DNA of 64,000 nucleotides from Bradyrhizobium sp. Ai1a-2 (GCF_000426245.1 NZ_AUEZ01000023.1:1-64000), one strand, 5' to 3'; positions 17,435-28,308 are shown, counted from the first letter of the stretch. Numbers and translations are program-made. The notes: a model not told the origin generated them from the sequence alone.

Positions 17435-17523
17435 GTAGGAAGGGTAGAGCGAAGCGAAACCCATCAGCTCACCTAGCAAGCCGTGCGAAATGATGGGTTT
17501 CGCTGCGCTCTACCCATCCTACG
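17435..17523. repeat. palindromic repeat, family F
   Basis: GGGTAGAGCGAAGCGAAACC is matched in inverted form by GGGTTTCGCTGCGCTCTACC, with GTAGGA/TCCTAC at the outer ends. It lies right after the DCC gene and before a family A copy, so two different palindromic elements stand in tandem. Confidence 0.8.
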
Positions 17524-17548
17524 ACTCCGTCCTCCCCGCGAAAGCCTC

Positions 17549-17637
17549 GTAGCCCGGGTGGAGCGCCAGCGTAACCCGGGGCCGCTCGCAAGGCGGATAC
17601 AGACGTCCCGGGTTGCGCTTCGCTCCACCCGGGCTAC
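17549..17637. repeat. palindromic repeat family A, copy 3
   Basis: Starts GTAGCCCGGGTGGAGCGCC and ends CACCCGGGCTAC. Very close to copy 2 in the arms; the centre differs. It lies between the convergent DCC and flavoprotein genes. Confidence 0.88.
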
Positions 17638-17662
17638 GGTGCTCGCGATGATGGGGAAGCGG

Positions 17663-18907
17663 TTAGCGCTTCGGCTTTGACGCCAGCACTTCCCTCGCCG
17701 CGCGCTCGCCTGAGTCCCGCGCGCCATGTGCGGTGGAGAAGAAGTTCGGCGAGGTCGCTTCACCCGCAAAGAACAGCCGTCCGTCGACGGGCGCGGCGAG
17801 CACGGCGCGTTTGCCCGCATGGCCGGGGAGTGCGTGCGAATAGGCGCCGCGGGCGAATGGATCGTGCGCCCAGCGGGATTCCCTCAGCGGCGTCAGCTTG
17901 CGGCGGATGTCGTTGCCGAGGAAGCCCGCGATTTCGTTGATGCTGTGCGCGGCAAAGGCGCCGTCGCCGGCATCTTCCAGCTCTCTTGCAAAGCGGCCGC
18001 CGAAAAAGCCTTCGATGCAGGGTTGGCCGAACGGGCGGATATGATAGGTGCCCATTTCGGTGCGCATGGTGGCGCCGCGCAGATTGCCTTCCTTCGGAAA
18101 GCGTTCCGCGTCCGCGAGTGCCAGCACCACCTTGTCGTCGACACCAAGCGGCAGTCCCCGCGCGGCATCGACCTTTGCCGGCAGCGCCGGCGAAAAGCGG
18201 ATCGCTTCATCCGCGATCAGATTGGTCGGCACGGTCACGATCACGTGGTCGGCCGCAAGCGTGCCCAGCGACGTTTCGAGACGCAGGCGTTTTCCGGAAT
18301 GGTCGATCAGCGTGACATTGCAATCGAGCGCGACGGGACATGAAGCGGCATACGCGGCGATCAGCGCGCCATAGCCACGCCGGACGCGCCAATTGATGTT
18401 GGTGTCCTCGTAAGCCTCCATGTCCAGGATCGAGACCCGGTCGAGCTCGCAGCCGTTCACATAGGTGGAGATCGCATCGATCATCGGATTCCAGCGATTG
18501 CCCGGCTCGAGATAGCGGCTGGCGGGCGCGTCCTCGCCGGTTTGCGCGGCTTCCCAGGCGCGTTCATAGAATTCGTCGAGCGAGCGGATGAAATCGTCGC
18601 GATCGGCCTGCGGGAATGCCTTGCCGTACGCGCGCTCGCGCCAGGGCGGCAACGCCTTGTCGATTTCGAAACTCAGGTCTCTGGCGATGGCGACGAAACT
18701 GTTCTTGTCCGCCGAATGCAACCAGCCGCAGCCGACGTCGAACACCACATCCGGCGCGGCCTGCACCGTATGCGCCCTCCCGCCGACGCGGTCGCGTGCT
18801 TCCAGCACGATCGTGGAAAGGCCGGACTCCTTCAGTGCATTGGCTGCGCCAAGGCCGGCTGCGCCTGCACCGATGATGGCGACGTCGACAGAGGAGGGAA
18901 GGGACAT
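17663..18907 (-). CDS. flavin amine oxidase-like FAD-dependent oxidoreductase
   Basis: 414 residues. The dinucleotide-binding motif IIGAGAAGLGAANAL (10-24) with the FAD-contacting VLEARDRVGGRAHT follows the amine oxidase (PF01593) plan; the C-terminal FAD motif is RLFFAGEATSPNF. It oxidises an amine or a similar substrate with oxygen as acceptor. No signal peptide, so cytosolic. The start is separated from the typA stop by a repeat element, so the two are probably not tightly linked though on the same strand. Confidence 0.9.
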   Translation of the reverse strand: MSLPSSVDVAIIGAGAAGLGAANALKESGLSTIVLEARDRVGGRAHTVQAAPDVVFDVGCGWLHSADKNSFVAIARDLSFEIDKALPPWRERAYGKAFPQADRDDFIRSLDEFYERAWEAAQTGEDAPASRYLEPGNRWNPMIDAISTYVNGCELDRVSILDMEAYEDTNINWRVRRGYGALIAAYAASCPVALDCNVTLIDHSGKRLRLETSLGTLAADHVIVTVPTNLIADEAIRFSPALPAKVDAARGLPLGVDDKVVLALADAERFPKEGNLRGATMRTEMGTYHIRPFGQPCIEGFFGGRFARELEDAGDGAFAAHSINEIAGFLGNDIRRKLTPLRESRWAHDPFARGAYSHALPGHAGKRAVLAAPVDGRLFFAGEATSPNFFSTAHGARDSGERAAREVLASKPKR

Positions 18908-18914
18908 TTAGTCA

Positions 18915-19006
18915 GCGAATAGTGAGTGGCGAATGGCGAATAGGGTATAGGAAACGTTGCCAGAGGCCAAACGTCGCTATTCGCTACTCCCCATTCGCTA
19001 TTCGCG
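18915..19006. repeat. inverted repeat built from GCGAATAG/CTATTCGC words
   Basis: The left arm (18915-18942) contains GCGAATAG and GGCGAATGGCGAATAG; the right arm (18978-19006) reads CTATTCGCTACTCCCCATTC then GCTATTCGC. The arms pair imperfectly and carry internal direct repeats, so several alternative folds exist. It lies between typA and the flavoprotein gene and may end typA transcription. Confidence 0.75.
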
Positions 19007-19009
19007 TGA

Positions 19010-20836
<1,827 letters not shown>

Positions 20837-21271
20837 GGCTCTGCTTTTCAGTCGTGCACAGGTCTTGAGCGATCTCGCCGGGAAGCCGGGATCGATCTTT
20901 GGAACTACGGCCCCTCCGGGTCCGGATCACACTCAAGCCTTTGAAATCTCGCGGGGCGCGGTTCGCCTCAAAAAGCAAGCCCGGCCAAAAGGGACCGGGC
21001 AAAGCTTGCGCGTTTGCGGCGCAATATAGTCAGAAACCGCCAAAAAACAATGCGTTGTTTGCCGGTTGCGGGCCGTTTTTCGGACCCCGCCGGACCCTCC
21101 TTTCACCTCTCCCGCTTGCGGGGGAGGTCGGCGCGCAAGCGCCGGGTGGGGTTCTCTCCACATATTCGGACAGCGCGAATCGCGGAAACACCCCCACCCC
21201 AGCCCTCCCCCGCAAGCGGGAGAGGGGGCGCACCGTCGCCGGGGATGCATTCAGCCTGATTCATGATCTCG
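20837..21271. other. intergenic stretch upstream of typA with a repeat
   Basis: 435 bases between typA and the Crp-like gene (both minus). The part next to typA probably holds its promoter and leader; the Crp-proximal part is taken by a family C repeat (21103-21228). No gene is supported; open frames here follow repeat sequence. Confidence 0.6.
21103..21228. repeat. palindromic repeat family C, copy 1
   Basis: Starts TTCACCTCTCCCGCTTGCGG and ends with the inverted CCCCCGCAAGCGGGAGAGG; inner words are CAAGCGCCGGGTGGGG, ATTCGGACAGCGCGAATCGC and CACCCCAGCCCT. Another copy with an insert lies at 26886-27065. Confidence 0.85.
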
Positions 21272-22033
21272 CTATCCGGCTTCCTCTTCCTCGCTCGGAT
21301 AGACCCCGCGGAGCACCTCCTCAAAGTGGTCCTTGACCGCCTCGTTGCACAGGCAGGAGCGGAGGCGCAGGCCGTCGAGGTTGCGCACCAGGATTGACCC
21401 GCGGCGCGTCTCCAGCACGCCTTCGGCCTTGAAGGACTGGATCACGCGGCTGGCATAGCTGCGGCCTACCCCCAGCAAAGTGGAGAGCTGCTCGTGCGTG
21501 AGTGGCACGGCGCCGTCGCCATTGGTGCGTTCCATCGCCGAAATGATCCATTTGGCCGTGCGCTGCTCGATCGAGTGGATCGCGTTACAGGCCGTTGACT
21601 GGAACACCTGCGCCAGCATGCAATCGGCATAGCGTGCGAAGATGTTGCGGATCGAGGACGATTTCAGCTTGGCCGCTTCCAGCTTGCTGACCGGCATCCG
21701 CACGAACGGTCCGCCGAACTTGACGATGATGCGGGTATAGGCGGGAAGGAATCCCTGGCTGACGATGCCGCCTACAGCACCCTCGCGGCCGACCAGGATG
21801 GTCTCGACGTCGCGGCCGTCCTCGTTGGTGACAAGGTAGGAGGCGAGGGTGGCCCCGCAGGGAAAATACACCGTCTCGACGTCGTCGCCAGGGCTGTAGA
21901 GCAGGTCGTTGGCGTTGGCCTCGGCGCGCGCGAGGTGCGGTGCGATCAGCACATAGTCGGCGTCGCTCAGATGACGCAACAGATTGTTAAAGGGCCGCTC
22001 GGGCCTGGCCGGTTGGTTGCGTTGTTGAAGCAT
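21272..22033 (-). CDS. Crp/Fnr family transcriptional regulator
   Basis: 253 residues. A cyclic-nucleotide-binding-like beta barrel (about 25-145; IVKFGGPFVRMPVSKLEAA) is followed by a winged HTH of the Crp type (about 160-225; LTHEQLSTLLGVGRSYASRV, then GVLETRRGSILV). No Fnr-type cysteine cluster is obvious at the N-terminus, so the effector is unknown. Many rhizobial members of this type respond to stress or light. The Shine-Dalgarno AGGGGGAG stands before ATG 22033. Divergent from the response regulator, so it may control it. Confidence 0.9.
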   Translation of the reverse strand: MLQQRNQPARPERPFNNLLRHLSDADYVLIAPHLARAEANANDLLYSPGDDVETVYFPCGATLASYLVTNEDGRDVETILVGREGAVGGIVSQGFLPAYTRIIVKFGGPFVRMPVSKLEAAKLKSSSIRNIFARYADCMLAQVFQSTACNAIHSIEQRTAKWIISAMERTNGDGAVPLTHEQLSTLLGVGRSYASRVIQSFKAEGVLETRRGSILVRNLDGLRLRSCLCNEAVKDHFEEVLRGVYPSEEEEAG

Positions 22034-22228
22034 CGGGTCTCCCCCTTACCAACCGCAACGATAGTCAACCCGTTCCTCTTGTTGTGTTCACAAGTGAACA
22101 GACGCCGGAACCCCGGTATGGTCGTTTCGACGTGGGAACCGGCGGCGTGCTCGGGCGAGGCGCCGGCAGCGTGCCGAAGGCCGGCTCATCACCAGCAATC
22201 AGATCAATCCTTCAAGGCAGGACGCGGC

Positions 22229-22615
22229 ATGCACATGAAACCCGCCCTCTTCGACAGCATGCCCTCCGACGTGTTGATCGTCGAGGATGACCCGATCATC
22301 GCCATCGATTTCGAGGACACCATCCTCGGCTTCGGAGTCAAGACAGTGCGGACAGCAACCAGCGTGGCGAGAGCACTTCAGATCATCGCCTATCGCCGGC
22401 CCGATTTCGCATTGCTCGATGTCGTGCTGGCCCGCGAGAACACGTTTGCGCTCGCGGAGAAGCTGGACGCGCTGCAGATCCCCTATGTCTTCGTCACCGG
22501 CTACGGTGCTGATGTCCAGCTTCCCGCCGCGCTGGCCGACAAGCCGCGCCTGGTCAAGCCGTGCTCAAGCGAGACGCTGGAAGGGGCGCTGCGGCGCCGG
22601 GTATTAGATCCGTAG
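22229..22615 (+). CDS. single-domain response regulator (receiver only)
   Basis: 128 residues, a lone CheY-like receiver: acidic pocket VEDDP, phospho-acceptor Asp in ALLDVVLA, the Thr/Ser position in FVTGYGA and the Lys in LVKPCS. No output domain, so it likely acts by protein contact or in a phosphorelay. The start at 22229 (MHMKPALFD) is chosen because the upstream in-frame stretch is low-complexity and lies in the promoter of the divergent Crp gene. Confidence 0.85.
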   Translation: MHMKPALFDSMPSDVLIVEDDPIIAIDFEDTILGFGVKTVRTATSVARALQIIAYRRPDFALLDVVLARENTFALAEKLDALQIPYVFVTGYGADVQLPAALADKPRLVKPCSSETLEGALRRRVLDP

Positions 22616-22670
22616 CCTGGATTTCGCGGCGCTCCATCCGGGCCACGGTCGTTCGGCTCGGCGCCCGCGG

Positions 22671-24218
22671 CTACACCGGCTTCGGGTCGAGCGTGGTGGA
22701 CCACAGCGCGACGTCGGCGCGGTCGCGCAAGGTCACCGTCATCTGTCCGGTCGCGCCGTCGATCTTGACGTGGCCGAAGAACTGCATGCCCGCGGAGGGC
22801 GGCAGGTTCTGCTTGTCGGCGCCCGGCGCCTTGATGAACTTCACCTCGGGTCCAAACGTGTTGTCGAGCTCGTTGGGGCCGAAAGTGCCGGCATGCAACG
22901 GGCCCGAGACGAATTCCCAGAACGGGTCGAAGTCCTGGAACTGCGCCTTGTTCGGATTGTAGTAGTGCGCGGCGGCGTAATGCACATCCGCTGTGAGCCA
23001 CACAGTGTTGACGATCCCGGCGGTCTTGATGAAGCGCAGGATCTCGGCGATCTCGAGCTCGCGGCCGCGCGCCGGGCCGTCGCCTTGCGCGAACGCTTCG
23101 GAGCCTTTGCTGTTGGCCGCATCGTCATAGACGATGAGGCTGAGCGGCATGTCGGAGGCGATCACCTTCCAGGTGGCACGCGAATTGAGCAGTCCGCGCT
23201 TCAGCCAGGCGAGCTGGTCCGGGCCGAGGAAATAGGCATCAGGGCCGTAGCTGGTCTGCTGGTTCGGACCGTTGGGTCCGCGATAGCTGCGCTCATCCAG
23301 CATGAATACGTCCAGATGCGGCCCGTAGCTGAGCGTGCGATAGACGCGTCCCGGCTCGACGATGCTTTCGCGCATCGGATACATCTCGTGGAAGGCGCGC
23401 GCCGCGCGCGCCGCCAGCACGTTGATGTCGCGCTCCTTGTAGGCGGCGGGAAGCTGCTTCGACAGCGACCAGTTGTTGGTGACCTCGTGGTCGTCCCACT
23501 GCACGAAGATCGGCACTTCCGCATTGAAGCCGCGCACATGCTCGTCGAGCAGGTTGTACTTGTGCGCCGCGCGGTACTCGTCGAGCGTCTCGGCGACCTT
23601 GGCCTTCTCCGGGATGGTGAGGTTCTTCCACAGCTTGCCGTCGGCGAGCTTCACCTCGGAGGGAATGACACCGTCGGCATAGATGGTGTCGCCCGAGTGC
23701 AGGAAGAAATCCGGCTTGTATTTGGCCATCGTGGCGAAGGTGAACATGCCGCCATCGTCGGGATTGATGCCCCAGCCCTGGCCGGCGACGTCGCCGCCCC
23801 AGACAAAAGTGACATCGCGCCGGTCGGCGGGCGCGGTGCGGAAGCGGCCGACCACGGGCTCGCCGATGACGTTGACATGGGCGAGGTCGCGGAAGCGGAC
23901 GCGGTAGAAGATATCCTGGCCCGAGGGCAGGTTTTCCAAGAGCATCTTGGCGGTGAAATCGCTTTCCGGCAGTGCCGCGATCGGCGGCAGCGAGCGCGCG
24001 TCCTTGAACGATTCGGCGGTCGCGACCTCGACCATCATCTGCGACGGCCGATCGGCGCGCGCCCAGACCACCCCGCCGTCAACCCCGACGTCGCCGGATT
24101 GCACGCCATGCGTGACGGCCGGCCGATCCGCGGCGCGGGAGAGATAGGGCATCGCGATGACGCCGGCGCCAGCCGCGGCTGAAGAGAGGAATTTTCGGCG
24201 GGAAATCCTGAACGTCAT
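22671..24218 (-). CDS. PhoD-type alkaline phosphatase, Tat-exported
   Basis: 515 residues. The N-terminus has a twin-arginine signal (SRRKFLSSAAAGAGVIAMP, residues 6-24), so the protein folds in the cytoplasm and is exported. The body follows the PhoD (PF09423) plan: an N-terminal beta domain (GVQSGDVGVDGGVVWARAD), then metallophosphoesterase motifs GGDVAGQG, HSGDTIYADG, QWDDHEVTNNW, and the late TADVHYAA. It cleaves phosphate mono- and diesters with Ca/Fe cofactors in this family. A start at 24242 is also open; ATG 24218 gives the usual signal length. Confidence 0.93.
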   Translation of the reverse strand: MTFRISRRKFLSSAAAGAGVIAMPYLSRAADRPAVTHGVQSGDVGVDGGVVWARADRPSQMMVEVATAESFKDARSLPPIAALPESDFTAKMLLENLPSGQDIFYRVRFRDLAHVNVIGEPVVGRFRTAPADRRDVTFVWGGDVAGQGWGINPDDGGMFTFATMAKYKPDFFLHSGDTIYADGVIPSEVKLADGKLWKNLTIPEKAKVAETLDEYRAAHKYNLLDEHVRGFNAEVPIFVQWDDHEVTNNWSLSKQLPAAYKERDINVLAARAARAFHEMYPMRESIVEPGRVYRTLSYGPHLDVFMLDERSYRGPNGPNQQTSYGPDAYFLGPDQLAWLKRGLLNSRATWKVIASDMPLSLIVYDDAANSKGSEAFAQGDGPARGRELEIAEILRFIKTAGIVNTVWLTADVHYAAAHYYNPNKAQFQDFDPFWEFVSGPLHAGTFGPNELDNTFGPEVKFIKAPGADKQNLPPSAGMQFFGHVKIDGATGQMTVTLRDRADVALWSTTLDPKPV

Positions 24219-24332
24219 TGCATGCCTCCGTCGGTTCGGCACCGGATGCGCCGAAATGTCGCAACAGACCTAGAAGGATTCTATGACGAAGCGATTACGG
24301 CTTTGGCCGCGACGTTGGGTATCCCGCCTCGG

Positions 24333-25781
24333 CTACGCAGTGCCGGCGGCGCGGAATTGCGCGCCGGCGCGCTGCAGGTTTTGCGGCATACTGATCAACA
24401 GCAGCTTACGGTCGGTGACCGCGTTGTGGAATTGCTCGAGCGCGATGTTGAAGGCGGTCAGCGTGCCGTGCTCGATCGCGCCGTGCTCGAAACAGGTCAG
24501 CGCCTCGCGCAGAATGCTGTCGGCTTCCGCCTGCATCTGGTCGAGCTCTTCCATCGAATCGCTGTGGCGCGCGGCGGCGAGCATGTCGAGCAGCCGATCG
24601 CGCTGCGAGGTGTTGACGCTGCGTTCGTCCTTCTTCAGGTAACCGGCAAACCAGGCGCCGGCCGAACCCATCGCGGACACCAGCATCAGCCCCCACCAGA
24701 TGTAATCGCTGTAGCGGTCGAGGAAGGTCTTCTCGTCGCCATCGACGAAAGCCGCAGCGCCAGGATGCGCGGGAATCGTGGCGTCCTTGTCGGTGTCCGG
24801 CGTCTCGATCCTTGCAGCCAGCGGGAAATCGTTTTTCAGCGACTGCCGGATCGAGAATAGCTGCCGGGTGAAGAGAGCGATGGTGGATTCGGAAGTACCC
24901 TTGCGTGCCACGATGTGGTGCGAGAAGCTGATGGTCTTGACCTCGTCCTCCGGACGGTCGGCGCCGCCGAGCGAGCCGGCGGGGATTTGCGAGGCCTCAT
25001 AGGCGGGATGGTTCTGCGCGATCGCTTCCGCCGCGTCGATGGCGAGGAAGGTCGGCGCGCCGCCGTCGCGGGTCGAGGCCGCAATCGCATCGATCGTGAT
25101 CTTGCTGCTGATGGGACCGGCGGCGAGATAGGCGTCCGCCTTCTGGCCCTTGATTGCCTCGGCGGTCTCGTTGGCAGGAAACTGGACGATCTCGACCTTG
25201 GCGGGGTCGACGCCATATTGCTGCAGGATCACTTTCAGCAGGTTGACGTTGGCGGGCGTGCGACCGACGACACCGACGCGATGGCCGGCGAGCTGCGCGA
25301 TCTTGGTGATTTTTGGCGCGGCCTTCTTGCCCCTGCCTTTACCCTGCAAGGGCACCCAGATGGCCACGACATTCTTGCGCAGTGTCGCCACCGCCTGCGC
25401 ATTCTTAGGGACATCCAGATCGCCGCGGATAATGGCGAGGTCGGCCTTGCCGTCGGCCAATGCCTCGGCGCTGGCGACCGCGCCATCGGTCTGCATCAGA
25501 CGCAGGCGAATCTGGCCGTTGCTCTGGTTGAAGGCTTGGGCCAGCGCCTGGACCACCTTGAGATCGTCGCTGTTGGCCGGGCCGGCCGCGATCCTGAGGT
25601 TCACCGGCCGCATGGCGAAGTAATAGCCGGCGACCAGTGCGCCGATGATGGCAAGCACACCGGCGATCATCACGAAACCCAGCCGTCGCCGCGCCGAACG
25701 CGGCGGGGGCGAAGCTGGAGCGGCGACGAAGTCGGGCTCGGTCATCGATCGCGCAAACAGCCGTTTGAGGTTCTGGGTCAT
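24333..25781 (-). CDS. TAXI family TRAP-type solute-binding protein, doubly membrane-tethered
   Basis: 482 residues from ATG 25781. An N-terminal membrane helix (about 35-56) leads into a TAXI (PF16868) binding domain: LRIAAGPANSDDLKVVQALA, ADLAIIRGDL and VGVVGRTPANVNLLKVIL. A second membrane helix at about 358-382 (WWGLMLVSAMGSAGAWFAGY) is followed by a helical tail of about 100 residues. Typical TAXI proteins are soluble periplasmic partners of TRAP permeases. No permease gene is adjacent. A role as a membrane-bound ligand sensor is an inference. Confidence 0.82.
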   Translation of the reverse strand: MTQNLKRLFARSMTEPDFVAAPASPPPRSARRRLGFVMIAGVLAIIGALVAGYYFAMRPVNLRIAAGPANSDDLKVVQALAQAFNQSNGQIRLRLMQTDGAVASAEALADGKADLAIIRGDLDVPKNAQAVATLRKNVVAIWVPLQGKGRGKKAAPKITKIAQLAGHRVGVVGRTPANVNLLKVILQQYGVDPAKVEIVQFPANETAEAIKGQKADAYLAAGPISSKITIDAIAASTRDGGAPTFLAIDAAEAIAQNHPAYEASQIPAGSLGGADRPEDEVKTISFSHHIVARKGTSESTIALFTRQLFSIRQSLKNDFPLAARIETPDTDKDATIPAHPGAAAFVDGDEKTFLDRYSDYIWWGLMLVSAMGSAGAWFAGYLKKDERSVNTSQRDRLLDMLAAARHSDSMEELDQMQAEADSILREALTCFEHGAIEHGTLTAFNIALEQFHNAVTDRKLLLISMPQNLQRAGAQFRAAGTA

Positions 25782-25937
25782 CCTGCCGACGCGTTTACCC
25801 TTTGGATTGTAACAAAATTCCGGCGGCGGCGAGGTTACAATCCCGTCATGGTTACCAGCGGCGATAGGACGCGCCTTCCGGCCGTATTGCCAACCTGGAT
25901 CCCGTTGGTGGCCGCCCGTGTTAGGATATGGGCCTAC

Positions 25938-26038
25938 AGCGTTTTCGAGCGAAGTGGACACCGGTTCGCGTGAAGAAAACGCGTCAAGAACAAGAATTTA
26001 TAGCTTCGGTTCTGATTGAATCAGAACCGAAGCTATAG
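25938..26038. repeat. palindromic repeat family D, reverse copy
   Basis: Reads AGCGTTTTCGAGCGAAGTGG at the left and ends in a hairpin: TAGCTTCGGTTCTGAT (26001-26016) pairs with ATCAGAACCGAAGCTA (26021-26036). It lies between the divergent TAXI and phhB genes, so it sits in their promoter region. Confidence 0.88.
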
Positions 26039-26055
26039 TGAGACGGAGGTTTGCC

Positions 26056-26355
26056 ATGGCAGGACGGTTGTCGGCGGAGGCGCGTAAATCGGCGCTGAAG
26101 GAACTATCCGGCTGGTCCGAGGTGCCGGGGCGCGAGGCGATCGCCAAGACCTTCACGTTCAGGGACTTCAACGAGGCCTTCGGCTTCATGACGCGCGTCG
26201 CGCTGGTCGCGGAGAAGCGCGACCATCACCCGGAATGGAGGAACGTCTACAAGACGGTCGATGTGGTGCTTGCAACCCATGATGCCGGCGGCGTCACGGC
26301 GCGCGACATCGAATTGGCCAAGGCGATGGAGGCGATCGCCAAGCAGGCTGGCTGA
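26056..26355 (+). CDS. phhB: 4a-hydroxytetrahydrobiopterin dehydratase
   Basis: 99 residues. Pterin-4a-carbinolamine dehydratase family: the fold is short alpha/beta with the catalytic segment AEKRDHHPEWRNVYKTVDVV, including the paired His and the HPEW motif. It regenerates the pterin cofactor for aromatic amino acid hydroxylases; in many bacteria the partner is phenylalanine hydroxylase, which is not in this window. The start is supported by GACGGAGGT upstream. Confidence 0.93.
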   Translation: MAGRLSAEARKSALKELSGWSEVPGREAIAKTFTFRDFNEAFGFMTRVALVAEKRDHHPEWRNVYKTVDVVLATHDAGGVTARDIELAKAMEAIAKQAG

Positions 26356-26457
26356 GCGCGTCTTGGACGATCTTGCAGGCCGGGATTCGGGTCCCCAACT
26401 CTTGCACAAAGGGATCGCGGGCCGCTCAGCGGCCGCGGTCTGACGGAGCTTCTTGCG

Positions 26458-26847
26458 ATGGCATCATTCGAACACACTGTCGGTTTCGAGCCGGCCGACC
26501 GGCTGGCGCAGGACCGCGAAAGCGTGCGACGGCGCTTCTGGACCAAGCTGAAGCGGGTGATGGCGAAACTGCCTTTCGCCGAAGACCTGCTGGCGGCTTA
26601 CTATTGCGCGTTCGACAAGGAGACGCCGCGCCATGTGCAGGCGTCGCTGCTCGGCGCCATCGCCTATTTCATCCTGCCGTTCGACTTCATGCCGGACGTG
26701 ATGCCGATTCTCGGCTTCACCGATGATGCCGCGATCCTGGCGACTGCTATCCGCATGGTCGCAAGCCACATCACGCCAGAGCACCGCGAAGCCGCCCGCG
26801 CCGCGCTGAAGCGCGGCATCGAGCCGGCTGAAGAGGTGCAGAGCTAG
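26458..26847 (+). CDS. YkvA family (DUF1232) membrane-associated protein
   Basis: 129 residues. The core AYYCAFDKETPRHVQASLLGAIAYFILPFDFMPDVMPILGF is the DUF1232 signature, with one hydrophobic segment around 62-80 ending in PFDFMPD. Function unknown. Located 102 bases after phhB on the same strand; possible shared transcript. Confidence 0.88.
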   Translation: MASFEHTVGFEPADRLAQDRESVRRRFWTKLKRVMAKLPFAEDLLAAYYCAFDKETPRHVQASLLGAIAYFILPFDFMPDVMPILGFTDDAAILATAIRMVASHITPEHREAARAALKRGIEPAEEVQS

Positions 26848-26885
26848 AGCGTGATGCGTTTTGGTTGAACCGGCCCGTCCACGCG

Positions 26886-27065
26886 TTCACCTCTCCCGCT
26901 TGCTTGCGGGAGAGGCGTAGGCCGCCTATGGCGGCCGTTCTTAAGAACGCCGAAGCGAAGCTTCGGCTATGGCGTAAGCGCCGGGTGAGGGCTCTCTCCC
27001 CACGCTCGAACAGCGTGAATCGCGGAGAGATCCCCACCCCAGCCCTCCCCGCAAGCGGGAGAGGG
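26886..27065. repeat. palindromic repeat family C, copy 2 with an inner element
   Basis: Outer arms TTCACCTCTCCCGCTTGC and GCAAGCGGGAGAGGG match copy 1 at 21103-21228. About 60 bases are inserted near the left arm, holding small palindromes GGCCGCCTATGGCGGCC and GTTCTTAAGAAC, and GCCGAAGCGAAGCTTCGGC. It lies between the convergent YkvA and TAXI genes. Confidence 0.85.
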
Positions 27066-27114
27066 AGCCCAGCAGCGATCGCGGATGCAGTTCAACCTGA
27101 TCTCATCGCGCTCT

Positions 27115-28290
27115 CTAGCGCTTTTCGCCCGTGCGTACCTGCGCGCGGGCGTTGTTCTCCGCTTCCCAGGCCTGGAACTGCTTGAACAGCGCTTCCTTGT
27201 CGGAGTCCGACTGCAGCTTGGCTGCGGCCGGCGATTGCTTCAGGAACTCATCGAAGCGGCTGCGTGTCACGGCTTCCACGCTGTGCTTCTCGAGCCATAG
27301 CTTGGCCGAGGGCAGCCGGTTCCAGTCGGGCAGCGGCGCAGCCAGCGAGACCTCCTTCCACTTCGGATGGAACGGCGGATTCTGGAAGGTCGGGAATTTC
27401 GTGAAGAAGGCGTCCACGAACAGCGCCAGCTTGCGCGAGCGTTCCGTGTTCGGCGCCCAGTTATAGGCGGCGAGCACGGCAGGAACGGCGATGGTGTCGA
27501 CACGCTCCTGGTCCGAAATCAGGTTCGGATAATCTTTCGAGGTGAGCGTCGCCGGCAGATAGTCGTTCTGCAGCGGCTTGGCATAGTCGACATTGACGAG
27601 GTGGAAACGGCCGTCATTGCTGAATGTGCTGACCGATTTGTAGGGCTTGCCGCCTGTCACGATGACGGCGTCGATTTCGCCGGCCTTCAATTTCTCCATC
27701 GCGATGCGCTGCTCGATATAGACGAACTTCGCCTTCATCCCGAGCCGCTCGAACACCGTCAGTGCGGTGACGAAGGTGCCGCCATTGGGCAGGTCGACGC
27801 TGATGATCCTGCCGTCGAGATCCTTCAGGCTCTTGATCGTCTTCGGCGCGACGACATGCATCTCTTCGTTGTACAGCTTGGTCACATAGCTGAACTGCCT
27901 CTTGATGTCCTTCGCAAAACCCTTCCGCTCGAGATAGTCGAGCGTATCGGCGCGAACGATGCCGAGATCGACGCCGTTCAGGAACAGGATGTCGGCGACA
28001 CTCTGCACCGAACCGCGCCCGACGATCGGCAGTACGCGCAACTTGTTGCCGTCGTCGAGCACGGAAGCAAGGTCGGCGCCGAACTGGACGTAGGTGCCGC
28101 CGATCGTGCCCGTGATCAGCGTCACCGTGTTGGCGTTCAGGCTCTGCTTGGTGGCGACCGAGCCGAACTGGAAAATGGCCCTCAGGCTGTCGCTGACCTT
28201 GGCCGGGTCATATTCTGTTTCCTCGGCCCGTACCGTCGGGCCGCAAATCATCGTCAGGGCGAATAACGCCACTCCAAACAAGCGTCGCAT
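27115..28290 (-). CDS. TAXI family TRAP transporter solute-binding subunit
   Basis: 391 residues with a cleavable signal peptide (RRLFGVALFALTMICGPTVRA). The binding domain includes LNANTVTLITGTIGGTYVQF (the TAXI-type G-T-x-G-G-T-Y ligand loop), DLGIVRADTLDYL and GEIDAVIVTGGKPYK. Periplasmic binding protein for an organic acid or amino acid in TRAP transport. No TRAP permease gene is in the window. It is the second TAXI protein within 4 kb, and 18 bases after the stop of the Sel1 gene on the same strand, so the two may share a transcript. Confidence 0.88.
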   Translation of the reverse strand: MRRLFGVALFALTMICGPTVRAEETEYDPAKVSDSLRAIFQFGSVATKQSLNANTVTLITGTIGGTYVQFGADLASVLDDGNKLRVLPIVGRGSVQSVADILFLNGVDLGIVRADTLDYLERKGFAKDIKRQFSYVTKLYNEEMHVVAPKTIKSLKDLDGRIISVDLPNGGTFVTALTVFERLGMKAKFVYIEQRIAMEKLKAGEIDAVIVTGGKPYKSVSTFSNDGRFHLVNVDYAKPLQNDYLPATLTSKDYPNLISDQERVDTIAVPAVLAAYNWAPNTERSRKLALFVDAFFTKFPTFQNPPFHPKWKEVSLAAPLPDWNRLPSAKLWLEKHSVEAVTRSRFDEFLKQSPAAAKLQSDSDKEALFKQFQAWEAENNARAQVRTGEKR

Positions 28291-28308
28291 GAGCTACCCC
28301 AAAAAGGT

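Noticed and set aside
22611..22655. possible fourth copy of repeat family A
   Set aside because: Only GTAGCCTGGAT and CATCCGGGCCAC resemble the arms; too diverged to list as a copy.
22770..24182. 470-codon open frame opposite the PhoD gene
   Set aside because: A shadow of a gene with a clear Tat signal and catalytic motifs.
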